Shown here: piece by piece, positions 16,446 to 24,786 of the stretch
Numbering within the stretch: the stretch's first letter is position 1
Layout of the letters: each line of letters starts with the position of its first letter
Translations under genes and position numbers: made by a program
Notes under the pieces: generated by a model
The model's database searches: none
What the model saw: the letters and a program-made list of their open reading frames with translations, nothing else
What the model was told of the DNA's origin: nothing
Assembly (NCBI GenBank): GCA_031551865.1
Contig: JAVBMY010000005.1
Coordinates: forward strand, 124,001 to 188,000
Direction of reading: 5' to 3'
Origin: Rikenella sp031551865
GTDB taxonomy: Bacteria > Bacteroidota > Bacteroidia > Bacteroidales > Rikenellaceae
DNA length: 64,000 bases

Positions 16446-17768
16446 ATGGAAAACAAAGACTTTATAAAAGAGTTAACGTGGCGCGGCATGGTCCACGACC
16501 ACACCCCCGGCCTCGACGAACAAATGGCCAAGGAGATGACGACTGCCTACGTGGGCATCGACCCGACGGCCGACTCACTCCACATCGGGCACCTGGTGAG
16601 CGTGATGATGCTCAAGCACCTGCAAGCCTGCGGCCACAAACCCATCGCCCTGGTGGGCGGAGCCACCGGCATGATCGGTGACCCCAGCGGTAAGTCGCAG
16701 GAACGCAACCTGCTCGACGAGGCCACCCTGCGCCATAACCAAGCCGCTATCAAAGCCCAGCTCTCACGCCTGATCTGTTTCGAGGACGACAATCTCAAAC
16801 AGAACGTCAAGATTCCGAACGCTGCCCTAATGGTCAACAATTACGACTGGATGAAGGAGCAGACCTTTCTCGGATTCATCCGCGACATCGGCAAACATAT
16901 CACCGTGAACTACATGATGGCCAAAGACTCGGTCAAAAAACGGCTCAGCGGCGAAGGCGAAGGGATGTCGTTCACCGAATTCACCTACCAGCTCGTACAG
17001 GGCTTCGACTTCCTGTACCTTTACGAGAATTATAACTGCAAGCTGCAACTCGGTGGCTCCGACCAGTGGGGCAACATCACCACCGGCACCGAACTGATCC
17101 GCCGCAAACTCGGTGGTGAAGCATGGGGCCTCACCTGCCCGCTGATCAAAAAGAGCGACGGCGTGAAGTTCGGCAAAACCGAGAGCGGCAACGTGTGGCT
17201 CTCGCCCGAGTACACCTCGCCCTATAAATTCTACCAGTTCTGGATCAACGTGAGCGATGAAGACGCCGCTTCGTACATCAAGATATTCACAATGCTGACC
17301 GAGGAAGAAATCGCCTCGATCGCCGCGCAACATGCCGAAGCGCCCCACCTGCGCCTGCTCCAGAAGCGGCTGGCGCAGGAAGTCACCAGCATGGTACACT
17401 CGCCCGAGGAGTGGGAAAAGGCCGTGGCCACGAGCCAGATCCTATTTGGCGGAGGCGGTGTCGAAGCGTTGCGCGCACTCGACGAAGCCACCCTGCTGGA
17501 CGTGTTCGAAGGTGTACCCCAATTTTCCGTATCGCTCAGTGAGTTGGGTTCGGGCGGTGTGCCGTTCGCCACGCTGGCCACCGAGAAAGCACCAGTATTC
17601 CCTTCGAAAGGCGAGCTGCGCCGCCTGATCCAGGGCGGAGGCATCTCGCTTTGCGGCGAGAAAATCACCGATCCCGAACGACTGGCCACGGTCGGCGACC
17701 TGATCTGCGACAAGTTCCTGCTGATCCAGAAGGGCAAAAAGAATTTTTACCTGCTCAGGGCCGAATAG
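16446..17768 (+). CDS. tyrS: Tyrosyl-tRNA synthetase
   Basis: 440 residues, charging tRNA-Tyr. The class I signatures are HIGH (46-49) in a stretch after YVGIDPTADSL, and the KMSKS variant KFGKTESG (about 240). The tyrosine pocket stretch is QLGGSDQWGNITTG. A C-terminal S4 RNA-binding domain begins about residue 375 (FPSKGELRRLIQGGGISLCG). It starts 22 bases after a class A palindrome and is followed by a strong terminator. Confidence 0.97.
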   Translation: MENKDFIKELTWRGMVHDHTPGLDEQMAKEMTTAYVGIDPTADSLHIGHLVSVMMLKHLQACGHKPIALVGGATGMIGDPSGKSQERNLLDEATLRHNQAAIKAQLSRLICFEDDNLKQNVKIPNAALMVNNYDWMKEQTFLGFIRDIGKHITVNYMMAKDSVKKRLSGEGEGMSFTEFTYQLVQGFDFLYLYENYNCKLQLGGSDQWGNITTGTELIRRKLGGEAWGLTCPLIKKSDGVKFGKTESGNVWLSPEYTSPYKFYQFWINVSDEDAASYIKIFTMLTEEEIASIAAQHAEAPHLRLLQKRLAQEVTSMVHSPEEWEKAVATSQILFGGGGVEALRALDEATLLDVFEGVPQFSVSLSELGSGGVPFATLATEKAPVFPSKGELRRLIQGGGISLCGEKITDPERLATVGDLICDKFLLIQKGKKNFYLLRAE

Positions 17769-17794
17769 CCCGAAACGGAGCTAGGCATAACGTG

Positions 17795-17836
17795 AAGAAT
17801 CCTCCTGAAACGATTTCTCGTTTCGGGAGGATTCTT
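17795..17836. terminator. Bidirectional hairpin terminator, tyrS / miaB
   Basis: 19-bp stem with one G-T pair: arms 17795-17813 (starting AAGAATCCTCC) and 17818-17836 (ending GGAGGATTCTT). It lies between converging genes. Confidence 0.8.
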
Positions 17837-17877
17837 TCATAGGCGGCCGCACCGTCTAATGACGCCGCACCTGAACT

Positions 17878-19236
17878 CTACTGGTATCGCGGCACGCCGA
17901 TCAGCGTGGCGCTTGTGCAGTCGGTGATCAGTACCTGCACGTAATCGCCGGGACGGAAGTTCAACTTCGGAAGGACGACCACCTTGTTCTGCGACGTGCG
18001 GCCGAACACCTGATCCCCGGAACGCTTCGACTCGCCTTCGACCAACACCTCGAAATGCCTGCCCACGTCGCGCCGGTTGCTGGCCAGCGACAGTTCGCCC
18101 TGCAGGTTGATGATCTCCGTGAGGCGTTCGCGCTTGACATCCTCGGAAATATCGTCCGGCAGGTGGCGCTGGGCGTAGGTTCCGGGACGTTCGGAATAGG
18201 CGAACATGTAGGCGAACTCGTAACCCACTTCCCGCATGAGCGAAAGGGTTTCCAAATGGTCTCCGGGTGTCTCGCCGCAAAACCCGGCGATCAGGTCGGT
18301 CGATATCGAACAGTCGGGAATCGCGCGACGAATAGCTTCGATACGCCCGAGGTACCATTCGCGGGTATATTTGCGGTTCATCCGTTCGAGCATCGCATTC
18401 GAACCCGACTGGGCCGGCAGGTGTACCGAACGGCAAATGTTGGGCGACGCGGCGATCGCTTCGATCACCTTGTCCGACAGGTCTTTGGGGTGCGAAGTAG
18501 CGAAACGTACGCGCAAAAGCGGCGACACGGCGGCCACCCGGGTCAGCAACGCCGCGAAATCGACCTCTTCATATAAATAAGAGTTCACGTTTTGGCCGAG
18601 GAGTGTCACCTCGCGGTAGCCGTTCCCGAACAATTCCCTCACTTCGGACAGGATGGTGTCTGCCGGGCGGCTGCGTTCGCCGCCGCGGGTATAGGGCACT
18701 ACGCAGTAGGCGCACATATTATTGCACCCGCGCATGATGCTCACGAAAGCGCTGACCCCGGCACGGTCGAGCCGCACGGGCGATATTTCGGCGTAGGTCT
18801 CCTCGCGCGAGAGCAGTACGTTCACCGCCTTGGCCCCCTCGGCCGCTTCGCGCACTAAAGCGGGCAGCGAACGGTAGGCGTCGGGGCCCACGATAATATC
18901 CACATTTTTCTCGCGCTCGATGAGCTGCTCTTTAAGGCGCTCGGCCATGCAGCCGATCACGCCGATAAGCAGCCACGGGCGTTGTTTCTTGTATGATCCG
19001 AGCTCGCGCAGGCGGCCCCACACGCGTTGTTCGGCGTTGTCGCGGATGGCACAGGTGTTCACCAGGACCACGTCGGCCTCGCGCGGGTTTTCGGTCAGCG
19101 CGAACCCCGCGCCGCGCATCAGTGCGACGACCACCTCACTGTCGGCAGTGTTCATCTGGCATCCGTAGGTTTCGATATAAAGGCTGCGGCCGGGGTTGCT
19201 CAAAGGCTGGGCTGTAGTATAGGATATTTTCGACAT
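17878..19236 (-). CDS. miaB: tRNA-2-methylthio-N6-dimethylallyladenosine synthase
   Basis: 452 residues. A radical-SAM methylthiotransferase that modifies A37 of tRNAs reading UNN codons. The N-terminal UPF0004 domain has cysteines in YIETYGCQMN, LVNTCAIRDN and GVIGCMAE. The radical-SAM cluster is MRGCNNMCAYC (CxxxCxxC, residues 171-178). A C-terminal TRAM domain is present. An ATG at 19266 is in frame, but the -7 box at 19277-19284 would place the transcript start only about 6 bases before it. The ATG at 19236 (MSKISYTT) gives a normal leader and is preferred. Confidence 0.95.
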   Translation of the reverse strand: MSKISYTTAQPLSNPGRSLYIETYGCQMNTADSEVVVALMRGAGFALTENPREADVVLVNTCAIRDNAEQRVWGRLRELGSYKKQRPWLLIGVIGCMAERLKEQLIEREKNVDIIVGPDAYRSLPALVREAAEGAKAVNVLLSREETYAEISPVRLDRAGVSAFVSIMRGCNNMCAYCVVPYTRGGERSRPADTILSEVRELFGNGYREVTLLGQNVNSYLYEEVDFAALLTRVAAVSPLLRVRFATSHPKDLSDKVIEAIAASPNICRSVHLPAQSGSNAMLERMNRKYTREWYLGRIEAIRRAIPDCSISTDLIAGFCGETPGDHLETLSLMREVGYEFAYMFAYSERPGTYAQRHLPDDISEDVKRERLTEIINLQGELSLASNRRDVGRHFEVLVEGESKRSGDQVFGRTSQNKVVVLPKLNFRPGDYVQVLITDCTSATLIGVPRYQ

Positions 19237-19276
19237 TGTTTTCCGTTTATGCGTCGTGTCCGCCAAAATATTCGCA

Positions 19277-19284
19277 CAAAGATA
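19277..19284 (-). promoter_or_regulatory. miaB: -7 promoter box for miaB
   Basis: TATCTTTG on the minus strand, a full consensus match. It decides between the two miaB start codons. Confidence 0.65.
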
Positions 19285-19417
19285 AACGTTTACCCGTTGA
19301 TTCCCGACACCACAAATACATAAGCAGGGCTAATCGATTGAGAGTGTAGAGGTTAGAATTCTTCAAAAATTTTCATATTTTTTTCCTCCAGTGTGTACTA
19401 TGAAAGATTTTATTGTT

Positions 19418-19425
19418 TACCTTTG
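19418..19425 (+). promoter_or_regulatory. -7 promoter box for the small lipoprotein
   Basis: TACCTTTG, a full match, 29 bases before the ATG. The upstream stretch is very AT-rich (19340-19417), as expected of a strong promoter. Confidence 0.75.
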
Positions 19426-19453
19426 CACTGTTTTTTAACACTTAACACATTTC

Positions 19454-19666
19454 ATGGCTATGAAAAAAGTATTCCTTTTCGCATGTGTAGCAGTTGCTTC
19501 TGCACTCGTTGCTTGTGGTGGCGCTAAAAAAGCTGAAGAAGCCCGCATCGCTGACTCTATCCGCGTTGCTGACTCTCTCGCAGTTGTTGCCGCTGAAGAA
19601 GCCCGCATCGCCGATTCTATCGCCGCTGCCGCTGCTGCCGACACTCTCGTTGCTGAAGTTAAATAA
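19454..19666 (+). CDS. Small repeat-containing lipoprotein (70 residues)
   Basis: The lipoprotein signal peptide ends in the lipobox LVAC (Cys21), so the mature chain is about 50 residues. It is almost entirely helical Ala/Glu/Asp/Ile/Ser, with AEEARIADSI occurring twice and IRVADSL between. The chain ends in Lys. Codons are unlike the neighbours: many GCT, TCT and GTT where nearby genes use GCC, TCG and GTG, a mark of a very highly expressed gene. A strong promoter and a terminator frame it as a single-gene unit. In size, lipid anchor, helical repeats and terminal Lys it recalls Braun's lipoprotein, but there is no sequence evidence of homology. An alternative start is ATG at 19460. Confidence 0.85.
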   Translation: MAMKKVFLFACVAVASALVACGGAKKAEEARIADSIRVADSLAVVAAEEARIADSIAAAAAADTLVAEVK

Positions 19667-19721
19667 GCCCGTGCGCTTTTAAGCGCCCCGCTGTCTTTGA
19701 CAAGCACGCAGACATGCCACG

Positions 19722-19752
19722 AAAGGGCGCCCAAGGGGCAGCCCTTTTTTTG
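19722..19752 (+). terminator. Terminator of the small lipoprotein gene
   Basis: Stem AAAGGGC / GCCCTTT with an inner GCCC/GGGG pairing, followed by a T run. Confidence 0.75.
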
Positions 19753-19975
19753 TATGTAACCCTCTTACCAGCGGCTTTTCTACCATATACCCCCCTTACT
19801 GTTTTGGACGGAGTGAACCGGGCAGGCAGCGAAAGCAATTAAAATCTTCCGGGCGCCAAAGAGGAGAAGGCCATGCAGTGGGCTTAAGTATCTCGGGTAA
19901 AGCCCATCCGTCACTCCATTCAGGGCGACAAGGTGGACAAGAGAGGCGCCCTGCGGCAATGAGAAATAGAAAAGC

Positions 19976-20015
19976 AGCAACAGAGCCCGCCTTATATAAG
20001 GCGGGCTCTGTTGCT
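19976..20015 (-). terminator. Terminator of rng
   Basis: 40-base perfect palindrome (arms 19976-19995 and 19996-20015, centre TTATATAA), 26 bases beyond the rng stop. Confidence 0.75.
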
Positions 20016-20040
20016 TTTACGAAAGGCGGGCTCGCCGCAT

Positions 20041-21582
20041 CTAAATCGTTTCGCCGAGGCTGTTGTAGAACTTGTAGTCTATCATGCCCAGCGAGTCGTT
20101 CGGGATCAGTTTGATCGAGGCCTTATATTTCATCCTCCAGCGCAATATCTTGCTGATGAAACCTTTACGCAGGTAGGCAGCCACATAGGGGTGGACGTGA
20201 AGCTGGAGTCGTTTGTAGTGTTTCTCGCCGGTGTAATAGGCCACCTGGTTCTCGATCTGGGCGTCGAGCAGCACCGAGGGGGCGATCTCGCCCGTGCCGT
20301 GGCAGGTCGGGCATTTTTCGTTGATCACGATCTGCGTCTCGGGCCGCACGCGTTGGCGGGTGATCTGCATCAGGCCGAATTTGGTGAGAGGCAGGATGTT
20401 GTGTTTGGCGCGGTCGGCGGCCATCGCGGCCTTCATGGCGTTGAACACTTCGTTGCGATTGCTCTGTTGGTGCAGGTCGATGAAGTCAATGACGATGATG
20501 CCGCCCATGTCTTTCAACCGGAGCTGGCGGGCGATCTCGGGTACGGCATTGAGGTTACACTCAAGGGCGTTGGCCTCTTGCGATTCGTCGCTTTTGGCGC
20601 GTTTGCCGCTGTTCACGTCGATCACGTGCAGGGCTTCGGTGTGTTCGACGATCAGGTAAGCGCCGCGTTTGAAGACAACGGTTCGGCCGAAGTTCTGTTT
20701 GATCTGTTTGGTGACGTCGAAATGGTCAAAGATCGGCACGGGACCGTGGTAGAGCTTGACGATCTTTTCGGCTTCGGGTTCGATGGCCGAGATGTAGTCT
20801 TTGATCTCGCGGTAGACCGAATCGCTGTCGGCATGGATGTGGGTGAAAGAGTCGCTCAGCAGGTCGCGCAGGATGGTGGTCGTACGGCTCGCTTCGCCGA
20901 GCAGGAGCTTGGGCGGGGCGGCGGTGGTGAGCTCGGCCATTGCCGAGCGCCATTTGTCGAGCAGGTTGAGGATGTCGCTTTCGATGTCCTCTTTGGATTT
21001 TCCCTGGGCGGCGGTGCGCACGATGGCGCCGAAGTTCCTGGGCAGTACGCCTTCGACGATCTGGCGCAGGCGCTTGCGTTCTTCGTTAGAACTTACTTTT
21101 TGTGAAATGTGTACTTTGTTCGCCAGGGGGATCAGTACCAGGTGGCGGCCGGCGATCGAGAGATCGCTCGTGACGCGGGGACCTTTGGTAGAGATGGGTT
21201 CTTTGGCGATCTGGACGACGATGTTCTGTCCGTTGTTCAGGACATTGGCAATGCGTCCCTCTTTTCCGAGATCGTTGTGTAGTTTCAGCGATGAGAAGTC
21301 GACGGGTTTGGGTTTCCCGACGGTTTGTTTGACGACTTCGTTCAGGGTGTTGAATGCGGGGCCGAGATCGAGGTAGTGCAGGAAAGCGTCTTTTTCGTAT
21401 CCGACATCGACGAAGGCGGCGTTGAGTCCGCTCATTACTTTGCGGACACGGCCGAGGTAGATGTCTCCGACCGTAAAGCTGGTTTTTGTTTTCTCTTTGC
21501 TGAACTCAACAAGTTTCCCGTCTTCGAGCAGGGCGATTTCAATTTCGGTGCCGCTCGAATGAATAACGAGTTCTTTGGTCAT
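20041..21582 (-). CDS. rng: Ribonuclease G/E family endoribonuclease
   Basis: 513 residues, the length of RNase G, without the long RNase E scaffold tail. An S1-like domain (about 35-125: VGDIYLGRVRKVMSGLNAAF, KDAFLHYLDL) carries a family-typical insertion. The catalytic core has GGIIVIDFIDLHQQSNR with the metal-binding Asp residues, and the zinc-link CPTCHGTGEI follows at about 425. It acts in rRNA processing and mRNA decay. HU and the mS38-like gene lie upstream on the same strand, an arrangement I recall as common in Bacteroidota. A terminator (21610-21638) sits between, so rng probably depends on readthrough or its own promoter. Confidence 0.95.
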   Translation of the reverse strand: MTKELVIHSSGTEIEIALLEDGKLVEFSKEKTKTSFTVGDIYLGRVRKVMSGLNAAFVDVGYEKDAFLHYLDLGPAFNTLNEVVKQTVGKPKPVDFSSLKLHNDLGKEGRIANVLNNGQNIVVQIAKEPISTKGPRVTSDLSIAGRHLVLIPLANKVHISQKVSSNEERKRLRQIVEGVLPRNFGAIVRTAAQGKSKEDIESDILNLLDKWRSAMAELTTAAPPKLLLGEASRTTTILRDLLSDSFTHIHADSDSVYREIKDYISAIEPEAEKIVKLYHGPVPIFDHFDVTKQIKQNFGRTVVFKRGAYLIVEHTEALHVIDVNSGKRAKSDESQEANALECNLNAVPEIARQLRLKDMGGIIVIDFIDLHQQSNRNEVFNAMKAAMAADRAKHNILPLTKFGLMQITRQRVRPETQIVINEKCPTCHGTGEIAPSVLLDAQIENQVAYYTGEKHYKRLQLHVHPYVAAYLRKGFISKILRWRMKYKASIKLIPNDSLGMIDYKFYNSLGETI

Positions 21583-21609
21583 TGAGTCTTGTGTAGTTAT
21601 ATGTGCAAA

Positions 21610-21638
21610 AACCTAAAGGCCGCGGTGGCCTTTAGGTT
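21610..21638 (-). terminator. Terminator after the mS38-like gene
   Basis: 12-bp perfect stem AACCTAAAGGCC / GGCCTTTAGGTT with a 5-base loop. On the minus strand it is followed by TTTTTG. Confidence 0.75.
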
Positions 21639-21740
21639 CACGGATGGGCAGGGAGCGCCGGGCAGGGTGTATACACACAGACGGGACGGCATATGTCCGC
21701 CGCCCTGTCTGCCGTATATGCAGGTAGCCCGGTCAGCTAC

Positions 21741-21833
21741 CTATTTTTTCTTTTTATGACGATTCTTACGCAGGCGTTTTTTGCGTTTGTGGGTCGAAAT
21801 TTTATGACGTTTTCTTTTCTTTCCGCTGGGCAT
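21741..21833 (-). CDS. mS38-like tiny ribosomal protein (AURKAIP1/COX24 domain)
   Basis: 30 residues: MPSGKKRKRHKISTHKRKKR, then LRKNRHKKKK. It is almost wholly Lys/Arg/His. This matches the AURKAIP1/COX24 domain protein annotated across Bacteroidota, related to mitochondrial small-subunit protein mS38. It would bind rRNA at the small subunit. The stop is TAG and the start ATG. It lies 71 bases after HU on the same strand, with a good terminator behind it. It is easily missed because of its size. Confidence 0.85.
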   Translation of the reverse strand: MPSGKKRKRHKISTHKRKKRLRKNRHKKKK

Positions 21834-21904
21834 AATGCTTAGGTGTATGTAGATTTAACAAATGGGTTACCGGTATGCTCCCGGGATAGGGGGCGCCGTT
21901 GTTT

Positions 21905-22195
21905 TTACTTCTTGGTGGTTTTGGCTTTCACTGCTTCGGAAAAGCTCTTCGAGGCTTTGAAAGTCGGGATACTGTGGGCGGGAATGGTGATGGTGACGTT
22001 TTTGGATATGTTACGTGCCGTTTTCTGAGCGCGTTGTTTTACCACAAAACTACCGAAACCGCGCAGGTAGACGTTGTCTCCGGCGATCATGTTGTCTTTA
22101 ACGGTATCCATAAAGGCTTCGATGATTTCGTGCACCAGCACTTTTTCGACTCCCGTACTTTTGGCTATTTCGTTTACGATGTCTGCTTTTGTCAT
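21905..22195 (-). CDS. HU-family nucleoid protein
   Basis: 96 residues, binding and bending DNA as a dimer. Family motifs are MTKADIVNEIAKSTGV, EIIEAFMDTVKD and GFGSFVVKQRAQKTARN (beta-arm region). A Lys-rich tail (VKAKTTKK) follows. A longer frame begins at 22249, but that codon lies inside the -7 box at 22247-22254, so the ATG at 22195 is the start. It is followed by the mS38-like gene and probably cotranscribed with it. Confidence 0.95.
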   Translation of the reverse strand: MTKADIVNEIAKSTGVEKVLVHEIIEAFMDTVKDNMIAGDNVYLRGFGSFVVKQRAQKTARNISKNVTITIPAHSIPTFKASKSFSEAVKAKTTKK

Positions 22196-22246
22196 ATCCG
22201 TAAGGCTTGATTTTGGTTTGCACCTGATTTTCATAAAGCCGGACTG

Positions 22247-22254
22247 CAAAGATA
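22247..22254 (-). promoter_or_regulatory. -7 promoter box for the HU gene
   Basis: TATCTTTG on the minus strand, a full match, 52 bases before the HU start. Confidence 0.75.
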
Positions 22255-22280
22255 ACGTAAGTTATCGGATTTGCAAGGGG

Positions 22281-22757
22281 TTATTGCATTTTAGCCAATA
22301 GTTCTTCGATGGTGAAGCCCGATACGGGATGTTTGAAACCGGGAGCCACCTCCGACAGGGGTTCGAGCACGAACCGGCGCTCTGCGATGCGCGGGTGGGG
22401 GATAGTAAGCCCGGGGGTATCCATCACGAGGTCGCCGTAAAAAAGGATGTCGATGTCAAGCGGGCGGTCGCGGTAGAGGCTTCCTGCCGGGCGCGGGAGC
22501 CGGCCCGCTTCGGTTTCGATCCGCCGGGTGGCGGTCAGCAATTCCAGGGGTTCCAGCCCGGTGTCGACCGCCAGAGCCTGGTTCAGGAACACGTGTTGCC
22601 CCTGCCCCGGCTCGAAAGCGCCTTCGGGGGCGGTCGTATGTTCGGCGGACGCCCTTATAATGCATCCGATCCGCCCGCCGATGGCCCGGCGGGCGGCGGC
22701 GAGCCGTTCTCGGCTGTCGTCGGTGTTACTGCCCAGCAGCAAGATGACTTCGGGCAT
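22281..22757 (-). CDS. folK: 6-hydroxymethyl-7,8-dihydropterin pyrophosphokinase
   Basis: 158 residues. It transfers pyrophosphate from ATP to the pterin in folate synthesis. Motifs are LLLGSNTDDSRERL, QHVFLNQALAVDT, YRDRPLDIDILFYGD (metal and substrate site) and LTIPHPRIAERRFVLEPL. Its start lies inside the end of holB (32-base overlap), so the two are translated from one transcript. Confidence 0.96.
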   Translation of the reverse strand: MPEVILLLGSNTDDSRERLAAARRAIGGRIGCIIRASAEHTTAPEGAFEPGQGQHVFLNQALAVDTGLEPLELLTATRRIETEAGRLPRPAGSLYRDRPLDIDILFYGDLVMDTPGLTIPHPRIAERRFVLEPLSEVAPGFKHPVSGFTIEELLAKMQ

Positions 22758-23787
22758 GGCTGATGATCTTGGAAACGCTCATGGCGAAATGGGTAAACAG
22801 TATCTTGGGGTTGCCGTTGCGGCGCAGGTGGGTGAGCAACAGTTCGAACTCGGCGATTAGCGGTTCGATGCTCACCTCGCTGACGTAGGGCGCGAAATTA
22901 CGGCAGAACTGGATGTGCGCCTCGGGCGTGCCGGCGATCTGCGGCATCCCGACCCCCAGCAGGTAGCAACTGCGGAGCACTGAGGTACCGGCCGCGCAGA
23001 ACTGTTTCTGCTGTTCGCGGCCGAGCGAGGCCATTTCGTCGGCCCAGTCGAACAGTTCGATGAATTTCGAGCCGTAGCAAAGCCGCATCAGGCGGATGAA
23101 GAGTTCGGCCTGCTGTTCGTTGACCCCGCCGGCGGCCAGGCCCGGCAAGGCGATGTGCTGGGTGCGCGAACGGATCGTGGCAATGATTTTGTCGGGCTCG
23201 GCACTGACGAAAAAGAAGAGGGTACGGGCCGGAGGCTCCTCGACTAACTTGAGCAGGGCGTTGGCCGCCGTATCGTGCATGCGCTCGGGTAGCCAGAGGA
23301 TCACGGTCTTGTAACCGCCCTCGAAAGCTTTGAAGCCCATCTTGCGAACGAGTTCATTGGCCTCGGATTTATTGATGTTACCTTGCTTGTTCTCGATGTC
23401 GAGCGCGGCGTACCATTCCTGTTCGGTGAGGGTGCCTGCGGTCTCTCCGATCAGGCGGCGCCAGAGATGGAGAAACTGCTCGGAGGTCGGTTTCTCGTCG
23501 CTGCGCCCGGTACTGACGGCCTCTTTCGAGGTGTTCACCGGGTAAATGTAGTGCACATCGGGGTGTTCGAGGCGCTCCATCTTATAGCACTCCGGACAGC
23601 TGCCGCACGAGTCGTCGTCGGTGCGCGAACGGCAGTTCACGTATTGCGCCGTGGCCATGGCCACCGGAAGCGCAACCGACCCTTCGGCGCCGCTCAACAA
23701 CAGGGCGTGGGGCAGTCGCCCCGTGCGCACCATCTGGCGCAAGGCGGCTTTGATCTCGTCGTGGCCGGGTATGTCGCTGTATTTCAT
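22726..23787 (-). CDS. holB: DNA polymerase III delta' subunit
   Basis: 353 residues. Part of the clamp loader. The start MKYSDIPGHDEIKAALRQMV (ATG at 23787) fits the family. The longer frame to 23904 adds only low-complexity residues. Features are LPHALLLSGAEGS (degenerate P-loop, usual in delta'), a zinc module CRSRTDDDSCGSCPEC, and NALLKLVEEPPARTLFFFVS. The central part carries a Bacteroidota-type insertion around the HPDVHYIYPVN region. It overlaps folK by 32 bases. Confidence 0.93.
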   Translation of the reverse strand: MKYSDIPGHDEIKAALRQMVRTGRLPHALLLSGAEGSVALPVAMATAQYVNCRSRTDDDSCGSCPECYKMERLEHPDVHYIYPVNTSKEAVSTGRSDEKPTSEQFLHLWRRLIGETAGTLTEQEWYAALDIENKQGNINKSEANELVRKMGFKAFEGGYKTVILWLPERMHDTAANALLKLVEEPPARTLFFFVSAEPDKIIATIRSRTQHIALPGLAAGGVNEQQAELFIRLMRLCYGSKFIELFDWADEMASLGREQQKQFCAAGTSVLRSCYLLGVGMPQIAGTPEAHIQFCRNFAPYVSEVSIEPLIAEFELLLTHLRRNGNPKILFTHFAMSVSKIISHARSHLAAGQ

Positions 23788-24138
23788 ATCGAATAATATT
23801 GGTCGGTCGCGCCGTCTGGTGGCGCCGCGCGACCGAGAGTGAGCGCTCCAGCCCCCCCGACGGTCAAAAGCCGTGGGCCAGGGCGCGTGAACAGGCTCGG
23901 ACACACGGCCTCTGCAAAGCCGCCCGGCCGCTCGCTTGAGCCCACGGCGTGGTCTCCTGCCTCCTCCCTCCCCACACGAACTTTCTTGGAGATTCGGGGA
24001 TGTTATTTATTTTGATACTATAGCTGTGCGAGGCGCTGCGGGAGGCTAAAAGCGCGACTCAAAACAAATAACGACCACAAATCCCAGCCATTTCAAGAGA
24101 GTTGAAAAATCGTTAAATAAGATTTTTCAACTCTCCCT
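23788..24138. other. Intergenic region upstream of holB
   Basis: 351 bases. It has a GC-rich hairpin at 23803-23836 (TCGGTCGCG / CGCGACCGA) and the yidD terminator at 24097-24135. The stretch between shows no gene, and no RNA gene that I recognise. Confidence 0.5.
24097..24135 (-). terminator. Terminator of the SUI1-yidD operon
   Basis: 15-bp perfect stem GAGAGTTGAAAAATC / GATTTTTCAACTCTC with a 9-base loop, 3 bases beyond the yidD stop. Confidence 0.7.
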
Positions 24139-24432
24139 TTACGGCACCGGATCGTAACCGTGGCCTCCCCACGGATTGCAGCGTATAATTCGCCATACCG
24201 CGAGCCATAGCCCTTTGAACGGCCCGTATTTGCGCAACGCTTCCAAAGCGTATTGCGAACACGAGGGCGTAAAGCGGCACGACGGGCGCAGGTAGGGAGA
24301 AACGGCTACCTGATACAGGCGCACCAATCCCACGAGCGGCGCGATGGTTATCTTCCGCAATGTAGGGATGCGTTTATTTCCTGCTTTGGGGGCAGGTTCC
24401 CCGGCCCTGTGGGCATGATCGTTACACGTCAT
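24139..24432 (-). CDS. yidD: YidD membrane-protein insertion efficiency factor
   Basis: 97 residues. Diagnostic stretch: LVRLYQVAVSPYLRPSCRFT, then PSCSQYALEALRKYG and a C-terminal CNPWGGHGYDPVP. The three conserved Cys are present. It is a small amphipathic membrane-associated protein that aids YidC-dependent insertion. The true start is the ATG at 24432, which overlaps the SUI1-family stop as ATGA, so the longer frame to 24540 is not used. YidD genes usually sit beside rnpA or yidC, so pairing with SUI1 is less common. Confidence 0.93.
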   Translation of the reverse strand: MTCNDHAHRAGEPAPKAGNKRIPTLRKITIAPLVGLVRLYQVAVSPYLRPSCRFTPSCSQYALEALRKYGPFKGLWLAVWRIIRCNPWGGHGYDPVP

Positions 24433-24773
24433 ATCTTTCGTGCCTTGTATCCGGCGGCGATGAGCAATTCGACCACCCGGTCGCGGAAGTCGCCCTGGAT
24501 GATGACCTCGCCGTCCTTGACCGTGCCTCCGACGCCGCATTTGGTGCGGAGCATCTTTCCGAGCTCTTTCAGGTCATCTTCGGAGCCGACGAAATCGGCC
24601 ACCACCGTGACCTGCTTACCGGCCCGGTGGCGCCGGTCGAGCGCCACGCGCAATTTCTGCGAAACGGGCGGCAACGTCGCGGCAGCCCCGGGCTGCGCAT
24701 CGGTTTCGTATTTGAAGTCGGGGTTGGTGGAATAGACCGTGCCGAGGCGGGCCTTCCAATCGTTCGTACTCAT
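24429..24773 (-). CDS. SUI1/YciH-family translation factor
   Basis: 114 residues of the eIF1/SUI1 fold: LRVALDRRHRAGKQVTVVAD, DLKELGKMLRTKCGVGGTVK and GEVIIQGDFRDRVVELLIAA. In bacteria YciH-like proteins are linked to start-codon selection and translation repression under stress. The start is the ATG at 24773 (MSTNDWKARLGTVYST). The -7 box lies directly before it, so the mRNA may have no leader. It is coupled to yidD by a 4-base overlap. Confidence 0.9.
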   Translation of the reverse strand: MSTNDWKARLGTVYSTNPDFKYETDAQPGAAATLPPVSQKLRVALDRRHRAGKQVTVVADFVGSEDDLKELGKMLRTKCGVGGTVKDGEVIIQGDFRDRVVELLIAAGYKARKI

Positions 24774-24778
24774 CGGTG

Positions 24779-24786
24779 CAAAGGTA
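24779..24786 (-). promoter_or_regulatory. -7 box abutting the SUI1 start codon
   Basis: TACCTTTG on the minus strand, with its last G 5 bases before the A of the ATG. The usual spacing would start the transcript at or within two bases of the codon. Confidence 0.65.

Larger units (their letters stand above)
19667..20040. other. Intergenic region, small lipoprotein to rng
   Basis: 374 bases between converging genes. It has a terminator at each end (19722-19752 and 19976-20015). The middle (19800-19965) contains GGGCTT/AAGCCC and CAGGGCG/CGCCCTG pairs and looks like a decayed repeat. No gene seen. Confidence 0.6.

Noticed and set aside
23803..23836. GC-rich hairpin before holB considered as part of a structural RNA gene
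   Set aside because: Only one stem is clear and the flanks show no known RNA signature; left as an unassigned hairpin.
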